From positions 1 to 21,110 of the forward strand of contig PWYP01000114.1 in the NCBI GenBank assembly GCA_003567805.1: a stretch of DNA of 21,110 nucleotides, given 5' to 3'. The DNA comes from PVC group bacterium (GTDB lineage: Bacteria > Verrucomicrobiota > Kiritimatiellia > UBA8416). Positions 15,513 through 21,110 of the stretch are shown in pieces. The position numbers were made by a program, and so were the translations under genes. Numbering within the stretch: the first letter of the stretch is position 1; each line of letters starts with the position of its first letter. The notes under the pieces were generated by a model, which was given only the letters and a program-made list of their open reading frames with translations, was not told where the DNA came from and did no database searches.

Positions 15513-17188
15513 TCAAATGGCTCCCTACGATAGAGATATAAGTCGGTCATGGCTTGGCCGAAATCAGGAAATACAGCAAACAAATCAAACCGTTCTTGAA
15601 GTATTGCCAGCAATGCGTCGCGTTCAGATGTAGCGATAGGAGTGATCGAGGGCGCGGCAATGGCGAATCCATACCCACTGTATGCAGCCCATTCTGCATC
15701 CGTGTTAGCAAGAACATCAAGCGCCCTTGCATGATTCAATACACCATACCGAACAGCATCTGCATCAGACAAACCCCAGAAATTAGCAAAAGGCCCCAAT
15801 TCCATTCCCGCAGGAACCCGATAACCAGACTCTACAGCAAGATATGTATCCTGTGTAAGCAGTTTCCCTTCTATCGTATGGCGGGGTTGCCCCATTCGCA
15901 TCGTGCGGCCAATCTCCCGTAACTGTCCGAGTGATGACTGCTCGCGCAATGGCCACCAAATCAGATTTCTCGGACCAACCAACCACCCCTGTAATAGAGC
16001 GCTAGACAAACTCGCTCCTAGCAAAACAATCAACAATGCCCCAACCCATCGCTGCCGTATCCTTTCTTGCATAATCCCTTGGTCAAGAAATCGCCCCAAG
16101 GCAAGGGCCAACAAAATCATAATGAGAGGCATCACAAACACTTGGTAATCGTCGTACGGGAAGACCGACGTAAAATGCACCAACGTAACCACAACAAACC
16201 CCACCGCCAGAGGAACATGCAACGGTCGCCCCCGCTCCGCCTTGGAACCTAGCTCCCTGTTTCGCATGATCATGCTCCAGGGCAGCAGCAAAGCTAGCGC
16301 GAACAAGGGCCAATACCCTTGCACCAGTCGCAAAACAAATCCCATCTTGTATGCCAGTGCAACGAACGGGGTATCCGCAATACGTCCGGTATGATATGCA
16401 ACCAAGCCAAATGAAACCCCATCCGGCGCCAACACGAGAAAAGGACCAAATACCAGCACGATCCCAAATGTCCCGCCCAAGAATGTCCCCCATAACCAAG
16501 AGGCTATGTTTCGCGGACGCTGCAAACGTATCCAACGCACGAAAAGAGGCAACCAACAAGCAGGCAACAAGAAAATGGCTGAAAGTCGGACTCCAGCGGC
16601 AAGGGCCAAGAAGATACCACCCAAAAAAGACTGGAGATAGACACTTTTGCGTGATGATCTCCCTGCCCCCATTGCTACCGATAATGCTTGTTCCAGCAAA
16701 ACAAGCCCTGCAAGCATGCACACTGCTGCAAGGGCATACGTTTTCACAATGGTCGTGAAATACACCTGATACAAACTCAAACCCCAAAATGCCGTCACCA
16801 GCAACATGGGCCAGAGAGGCCGCTGTCCATCACGCAAGGCAATGTTTCGCACAAGATATACGGCCAACACCAGAGCGCACCACCCAAGTAATATCGTTGC
16901 CAATCTTCCGCCAAGTACTCCTTGCCAATGTATCACAGGATACAAAGCAGCATATACGTATGCCATCACAGGTCCCTGCGTGAAGGCGAAATCCCGATAC
17001 AGGAGTTGCCCTTCTGCCACCATCCGACCAGCATATAAATACCATCCTTCATCCTGATTCAGCTCACCCCACCAGAGACTGATACCATACAGGAGAAGAG
17101 TTCCCGCAATCACCATAGCCCACAATACATAGCGGGCAACGAGATGGTTATCGGGGGCGGCAGCTACCGTATGATTCTTTGTGCGCAT
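15509..17188 (-). CDS. GT-C fold membrane glycosyltransferase (GT39/ArnT-like)
   Basis: This is a 559-residue multi-pass inner-membrane protein with at least ten hydrophobic helices and a C-terminal soluble domain of roughly 150 residues. The first periplasmic loop has LNQDEGWYLYAG at 43-54. Its Asp-Glu pair is the catalytic and metal-binding motif of GT-C enzymes, and it is followed by YRDFAFTQGP near 64-73. Such enzymes transfer sugars from polyprenyl phosphate to lipid A, glycans or proteins outside the membrane. I chose the ATG at 17188, 4 bases after the pyrE stop. In-frame ATGs at 17218 and 17245 would overlap pyrE by 26 and 53 bases and add a hydrophilic N-terminus. The sugar and acceptor are unknown. 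It overlaps the beta-barrel gene by 4 bases. Confidence 0.85.
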   Translation of the reverse strand: MRTKNHTVAAAPDNHLVARYVLWAMVIAGTLLLYGISLWWGELNQDEGWYLYAGRMVAEGQLLYRDFAFTQGPVMAYVYAALYPVIHWQGVLGGRLATILLGWCALVLAVYLVRNIALRDGQRPLWPMLLVTAFWGLSLYQVYFTTIVKTYALAAVCMLAGLVLLEQALSVAMGAGRSSRKSVYLQSFLGGIFLALAAGVRLSAIFLLPACWLPLFVRWIRLQRPRNIASWLWGTFLGGTFGIVLVFGPFLVLAPDGVSFGLVAYHTGRIADTPFVALAYKMGFVLRLVQGYWPLFALALLLPWSMIMRNRELGSKAERGRPLHVPLAVGFVVVTLVHFTSVFPYDDYQVFVMPLIMILLALALGRFLDQGIMQERIRQRWVGALLIVLLGASLSSALLQGWLVGPRNLIWWPLREQSSLGQLREIGRTMRMGQPRHTIEGKLLTQDTYLAVESGYRVPAGMELGPFANFWGLSDADAVRYGVLNHARALDVLANTDAEWAAYSGYGFAIAAPSITPIATSERDALLAILQERFDLFAVFPDFGQAMTDLYLYRREPFE

Positions 17189-17192
17189 AGAC

Positions 17193-17780
17193 TTACGATC
17201 CCGGATGTACAGCAACATCGCCTGTCTTACACATCGGACAGACATCTGGTTCCCACACCTGAGGGGCCATTTGCTGCAAACTCACCATGGGAACATGAAA
17301 CGACGCCTTACCTGCGCTGCGGTCAACCAATACAGCAACCCCTGCCACAATTCCTCCACCAGCCAGCACGAGATCGATCGTTTCCTGCACGCGCCCGCCT
17401 CGGGTTACAACATCTTCAGCTACAAGATAACGCTTGCCTTTTTCAATCTGAAAGCGGCGCATTGCTAGCACACCGCCATCCTTTTCTGCAAAAATGGACA
17501 TCACGCCTAATACGCGGGCCATCTCGTGCCCCACGACCAATCCGCCTAATGCCGGAGCGATTACGGCATCAATGGGGCCTAACGCAGCTTCTGTGATCCG
17601 TTCCCCCAAAGCTCGACACAACTGCTCAGCCACATCCGGAAATCGCAAAGCCATCGCACATTGAAAAAAACGATCGCTATGCAGCCCCGAACGCAACGCA
17701 AAATGCCCGGACAACAAAGCCCCGCTTTTGGCAAACGCCGCCTCGATTTCTTTCGACCCCCAAATATCTTGATTGCTCAT
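17193..17780 (-). CDS. pyrE: Orotate phosphoribosyltransferase
   Basis: PyrE joins orotate to PRPP to make orotidine 5'-phosphate in pyrimidine synthesis. The 195-residue protein carries SGHFALRSGLHSDRFFQ near 24-40. The PRPP-binding loop LVAEDVVTRGGR is at 119-130, with the paired acidic residues E122 and D123. The C-terminal tail holds C181 and C184 (CPMC), as in a subgroup of bacterial PyrE. The ATG is preceded by AAGGAG at good spacing. The gene starts 11 bases after ftsZ ends, so it probably sits in the fts operon, an arrangement seen sporadically and with no clear functional link to division. Confidence 0.95.
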   Translation of the reverse strand: MSNQDIWGSKEIEAAFAKSGALLSGHFALRSGLHSDRFFQCAMALRFPDVAEQLCRALGERITEAALGPIDAVIAPALGGLVVGHEMARVLGVMSIFAEKDGGVLAMRRFQIEKGKRYLVAEDVVTRGGRVQETIDLVLAGGGIVAGVAVLVDRSAGKASFHVPMVSLQQMAPQVWEPDVCPMCKTGDVAVHPGS

Positions 17781-17791
17781 ATCTATACTCC

Positions 17792-18982
17792 TTAACGCTC
17801 TAATGTAATATTACGTCGCACGTAGGTAGGGATATCCAAATCCTCCCCATCGAGAATCGTTGCCTTGGTCCGACCAAAACGCCCCTGTCGCGGTGTCGAT
17901 GTTTCCTCCAACTTAAGCTCCTCTTGCGACGCACGACTCGCATGAGCATTCTTCGCTTTCGTTTTGGCAGCAGGGCTACTCACAGCACGTGTCGTCGATG
18001 AAGTGACTTTACGGCGCGCATCCCCAGTAAAGACGGACAAAAAGAATCGATCTCGCCAGCTTTCATGCTGCACAACCCCTGCACGAAAGATACTGCTATC
18101 CGGAACACCATCCTGCAAAGGCCTTAGTGCCGCAGAGATCTCTGATAGCTGCAAATCACGGCTGGCGCAGACACAAGCCAACACCCCACCCCCTGCACGC
18201 AACTTCCCCGCTACATCCGGAAAATTCTTGAACAGAGACTGCACAGCATCACCAGCACGGGTCTCGCCCGTGGCCACACCAAACGAAAACCGACAAACCG
18301 TTCCTCCCTGAGAATACAGGGCCCGCAAATCCCCCTGATCCAGCGCAAGCAGAGAAGGCATCGCCAAAATCTGCCATAAACTGCAAACACCGGCCGCCAC
18401 CCCATCTAACGCATCATCCAAAGCTTTCTCTAGTTGCTTATCGCTGCCGCCAACCAACGTATCATTGGATACCGTAGCCGTAAAATCAGCCAAAGGCATA
18501 ACGGCACGTAAACCATCTTCTGCAACGCGCTGACGGTTCTCTCCCTCAAACGCAAAAGGCATCGTTAGCATCACGGCGGTAAATACCCCGGCACCTTTGG
18601 CCGCCTGCAAGATAACTGGCAATCCACCCGTTGCGGTTCCGCCCCCCAGACCGCCTACGACAATCAATGCCTGACAATCCGAAATCAGCCCCCGCATCAT
18701 CTCGATATCCTGCTCGATGGCTTTGCGTCCAAGCTCAACGGATCCACCACAACCACCCTTATAGGCAGGGCCTTCTCCCAAGGGAATGCGTGTCTGTACT
18801 TGACTAGATTCCAATACAGACCGGTTTGTATGCAAAGCCGCAAATGTTGCCCCGTGAACACCACTGCCTCCAATCCGGTCAATCACCCGAACACCAGCAG
18901 TCCCGATGCCAGCAACACAAACCTGCGGCAAAGAGCCTACCCCCGCCTTGCGCATCAACTTGAACATTTGCGTCGAACTCAC
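17792..18982 (-). CDS. ftsZ: Cell division protein FtsZ (divergent)
   Basis: This tubulin-like GTPase forms the division ring. The 396-residue protein keeps the family plan. The glycine-rich T1 segment GIGTAGV is at 25-31, and the T4 signature GGLGGGTATGG at 110-120. T6 is SNDTL at 172-176, and the T7 synergy loop LLALDQGDL at 211-219 retains both Asp residues (215, 218). A linker of about 50 residues leads to DLDIPTYVRR at 381-390, the conserved C-terminal peptide that binds FtsA. Several positions differ from typical FtsZ: T1 lacks the usual GGGGGN, T4 has GGGTATG instead of GGGTGTG, and T7 lacks its first Asn. The start is a GTG with AAGG 8 bases upstream. It lies 34 bases after ftsA. Confidence 0.93.
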   Translation of the reverse strand: MSSTQMFKLMRKAGVGSLPQVCVAGIGTAGVRVIDRIGGSGVHGATFAALHTNRSVLESSQVQTRIPLGEGPAYKGGCGGSVELGRKAIEQDIEMMRGLISDCQALIVVGGLGGGTATGGLPVILQAAKGAGVFTAVMLTMPFAFEGENRQRVAEDGLRAVMPLADFTATVSNDTLVGGSDKQLEKALDDALDGVAAGVCSLWQILAMPSLLALDQGDLRALYSQGGTVCRFSFGVATGETRAGDAVQSLFKNFPDVAGKLRAGGGVLACVCASRDLQLSEISAALRPLQDGVPDSSIFRAGVVQHESWRDRFFLSVFTGDARRKVTSSTTRAVSSPAAKTKAKNAHASRASQEELKLEETSTPRQGRFGRTKATILDGEDLDIPTYVRRNITLER

Positions 18983-19016
18983 GCTTGCTACCTTCCCGAA
19001 ATACCTACAAAAAAAT

Positions 19017-20225
19017 TTATCGCCCTAATAACTGCCGCATCACACTACCGAGAAAAGACGTTTCTCTGCCCCCCTCCTGGAGCTGCATGCGCAACGTGTA
19101 CTCAACCAAACCATAACAAGTTGCATACTCAGGCCCGGTAACCGCACAACTGCCACCCATACGAGCATCCCCCCCCAAACGCCCCACACGACAGGCAACA
19201 CCAAAAACCTGCCGACCCAACTCTTCCATTCCTCGCATATACGCACCACCGCCCGTCAGCACAACCCCACTGCCAGCTCGGGCCAGAACATAATCATCCA
19301 CAAGCCGCTTCTTGATCTTTTCCAGCGTCTCTTCCATACGAGCGTGTATGACAGTGTGTAGCGCCTTAGACCTGATGACGCCTCCTTGAAACCCAATCTC
19401 CGGCTGCAACCGAATATCACCCGGAGCATTCTCTTCCAACATCAATGCCATCCCATGCTCACGCTTCACCTTTTCCGCACGCAACTGCGGCAAACCAAAG
19501 GCATGCACAATATCATTTGTGACATGATCTCCTCCCACACCCAACGATCCGCCACAGCAAATCACACCATCACCATAAGCAATATAATCGGTTGTGCCTG
19601 CCCCCAGGTCTATGACCACAACGCCGTTGCGTTTCTGCTCAGGGCTCAAGACACCTAACGCAGATGCCAGACCGCCAAACACGACATCCTTCACATCAAC
19701 TTGTGATTTTTCAACCGCACGCTCGACGGTACCGATATGTGTATGGGAACCATGAAATCCTAAAACCGTAAGCGCCAGCTTGTGCCCCACCATGCCAATA
19801 GGGTTGATTACACCATCATTATCATCCACCGTGTATAATTGATTAATAGTATGCAACATATCGCGGTCATCCCCCAGCGGGACCGTACGCGCCAGTTCCA
19901 TCACGTCCTCAACATCGTCCTCGGTAACCGTCCCTCCCTCGCCCCGTACAGGCGTTACGCCTGGATATATATTGCCGCGAATATGGCCGCCCGACAGAGC
20001 CACCACCACTTCATGCACCGCAACATCACTCATGCGCTCGGCCTCAGCAAGTGCACGACGAATGCAAGGAACCGCTACTTCCATATTCACAATTTCGCCT
20101 TTGCGAATACCGGTAGAAGAAGACTCCCCTTTCCCCAAAACCGCAATCGTGTGGTCATCCTGCATATCCCCAACCAATGCAACCACTTTCGACGTACCAA
20201 TTTCGAGACCAACAACAGGATCCAT
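19017..20225 (-). CDS. ftsA: Cell division protein FtsA
   Basis: FtsA is the actin-like ATPase that anchors FtsZ to the inner membrane and activates septal synthesis. The 402 residues fit. Phosphate loop 1 is GLEIGTSKV at 6-14. Subdomain 1C contains SGGHIRGN near 78-85. Phosphate loop 2 is VIDLGAGTTDY at 204-214 and the adenosine motif VVLTGGGAYM at 321-330. The last residues, FLGSVMRQLLGR, form a short amphipathic membrane-targeting helix. The ATG is preceded by AGGAG that overlaps the ftsQ stop codon, so the two genes are tightly coupled with 8 bases between them. Confidence 0.97.
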   Translation of the reverse strand: MDPVVGLEIGTSKVVALVGDMQDDHTIAVLGKGESSSTGIRKGEIVNMEVAVPCIRRALAEAERMSDVAVHEVVVALSGGHIRGNIYPGVTPVRGEGGTVTEDDVEDVMELARTVPLGDDRDMLHTINQLYTVDDNDGVINPIGMVGHKLALTVLGFHGSHTHIGTVERAVEKSQVDVKDVVFGGLASALGVLSPEQKRNGVVVIDLGAGTTDYIAYGDGVICCGGSLGVGGDHVTNDIVHAFGLPQLRAEKVKREHGMALMLEENAPGDIRLQPEIGFQGGVIRSKALHTVIHARMEETLEKIKKRLVDDYVLARAGSGVVLTGGGAYMRGMEELGRQVFGVACRVGRLGGDARMGGSCAVTGPEYATCYGLVEYTLRMQLQEGGRETSFLGSVMRQLLGR

Positions 20226-20233
20226 AGCCGCTC

Positions 20234-21109
20234 CTACTCTTCCCGCACGAAAATTCTACCCGGAATAGTCGCATCAAACAAAGGTCGCCCACTACGGTCA
20301 ACCTCGGCTACTTTCCGTAATTCTCGTAATCGCAAAGCCAGATCATTCCGAGAAACATCCGTATTCTGCCCCATATCTACCCACGACAGACGGGCCTCTT
20401 TAATACCGTCAGTCGTCAATACATGAATCAATAAATACTCAGAATGGCGCACATCGACTCCCATGACACGTAAACCAAGCCGAGGATCCTCGCACATATC
20501 AATCACTTCCAATGCCGCAGCGAGCATACCGAAGACCGTTTCGCCAGGCGACCACTTCGTTTCCCCCTGCTCGATAATCACAGGCAACCGATGCAAATCC
20601 TGCCGCAACCGAAAGACAAAACCTTCCCTGTCTACAACCAATGTACCCCGCTGTCCCAAGCGTGCAATCGGCTCACGCTCTCTAACACCAAAATAGAGCG
20701 TATCCGGCAGAATTCGCCTGACCTCAACCGAACGCACCAGTGGATTACGCTCAAGGTACAAATCCGCTAACTCCCGGATTTGAAACGAAAACAAATTCGC
20801 ACCGGGCTCAACCCCTACATACTGTAAGTACTCAAGAATGATCGGTTCTGTCTTGACGCGGCCGGGCTGCACTTCTATGTCAACAATTTCAAATCGACGA
20901 TTTTCAGCAAAAAGAGCATTTCCAAGAAGCAGGACACCTGCATAGCTCACGGCTCCCGCAACCAAAAGTGCAACCATCACCAGTAACACACCGGCCCAAA
21001 GCGGATGTTCTTGACGCGCCCGCCCCTTACCACCGCGCACCTGCAGCCGCACATTCCCGTGGGACTTATGGTATCGACCTCGACTTGTTTTTGCACGGGA
21101 CTTAGCCAT
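20234..21109 (-). CDS. ftsQ: Cell division protein FtsQ/DivIB
   Basis: FtsQ is a bitopic inner-membrane protein linking FtsA/FtsZ to the septal synthases through FtsB and FtsL. The 291-residue protein has a basic cytoplasmic tail of about 36 residues and a membrane helix at about 37-65. A POTRA domain follows at about 73-146 (FEIVDIEV through NPLVRSVEVRRILPDTL), then the beta domain to about residue 285. The ATG is one base inside the right edge, so its promoter and ribosome-binding site lie outside the window. It is the first visible gene of ftsQ-ftsA-ftsZ. Confidence 0.95.
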   Translation of the reverse strand: MAKSRAKTSRGRYHKSHGNVRLQVRGGKGRARQEHPLWAGVLLVMVALLVAGAVSYAGVLLLGNALFAENRRFEIVDIEVQPGRVKTEPIILEYLQYVGVEPGANLFSFQIRELADLYLERNPLVRSVEVRRILPDTLYFGVREREPIARLGQRGTLVVDREGFVFRLRQDLHRLPVIIEQGETKWSPGETVFGMLAAALEVIDMCEDPRLGLRVMGVDVRHSEYLLIHVLTTDGIKEARLSWVDMGQNTDVSRNDLALRLRELRKVAEVDRSGRPLFDATIPGRIFVREE

Positions 21110-21110
21110 G

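Noticed and set aside
16083..16787. 234-residue minus-strand open frame inside the GT-C gene
   Set aside because: It lies wholly within a well-supported membrane-protein gene in another frame on the same strand, and its product has no recognisable motif.
17189..17245. Longer start of the GT-C glycosyltransferase inside pyrE
   Set aside because: It would overlap pyrE by 53 bases without a convincing ribosome-binding site; the ATG at 17188 directly follows the pyrE stop.
1..21110. Search for tRNA, rRNA, CRISPR arrays, insertion sequences, attachment sites or prophage genes
   Set aside because: No regular spaced repeats, cloverleaf-like sequences, transposase or integrase motifs were seen, and gene spacing leaves little room for them.

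Overview
The window looks like ordinary chromosome from a Gram-negative bacterium with moderate GC content, most likely a PVC-superphylum lineage such as Kiritimatiellota or a relative. This placement is an inference. It rests on a strongly divergent FtsZ behind ftsQ and ftsA, a GH116 (DUF608-type) glycosidase, a 'DRDYMR' micro-protein, and envelope genes implying an outer membrane (a C-terminal-Phe beta-barrel protein and a GmhB-type heptose phosphatase). No tRNA, rRNA, CRISPR array, insertion sequence or phage gene was seen, so this is not a mobile or accessory island.

Layout from left to right. (1) 1-1305, plus strand: the C-terminal part of a GH116 glycosidase, cut by the window edge. (2) 1338-4519, minus strand: a tightly overlapping operon rsmE - rlmB - pgm, which combines two rRNA methyltransferases with phosphoglucomutase. 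(3) 4520-4748: a divergent promoter region. (4) 4749-10419, plus strand: a five-gene chain whose members overlap or nearly abut. It encodes a secreted ankyrin/MORN-repeat protein, leuS, a 37-residue single-pass membrane peptide, serS and gmhB. (5) 10445-12571, minus strand: a CPBP intramembrane protease overlapping a polyprenyl-phosphate GT2 glycosyltransferase. Upstream of them lies a 47-residue protein with a strong ribosome-binding site. (6) 12733-13896, plus strand: an unrecognised envelope protein with an N-terminal membrane anchor, a proline-rich stretch, an SH3-like segment and a coiled coil. (7) 13893-21109, minus strand: ftsQ - ftsA - ftsZ - pyrE - GT-C glycosyltransferase - outer-membrane beta-barrel. 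This is the distal end of a division (dcw) cluster that continues into envelope genes.

The genes mostly serve translation (LeuRS, SerRS, RsmE, RlmB), division (FtsQ, FtsA, FtsZ), envelope glycans (GmhB, GT2, GT-C, Pgm) and pyrimidine synthesis (PyrE). The less ordinary items are the FtsZ with altered nucleotide-loop residues, the secreted ANK-MORN fusion coupled to leuS, the two micro-proteins, and the paired unknown envelope proteins at 12733-15512, whose stop codons share one TTAA. I did not find a clearly new defence or mobile system.
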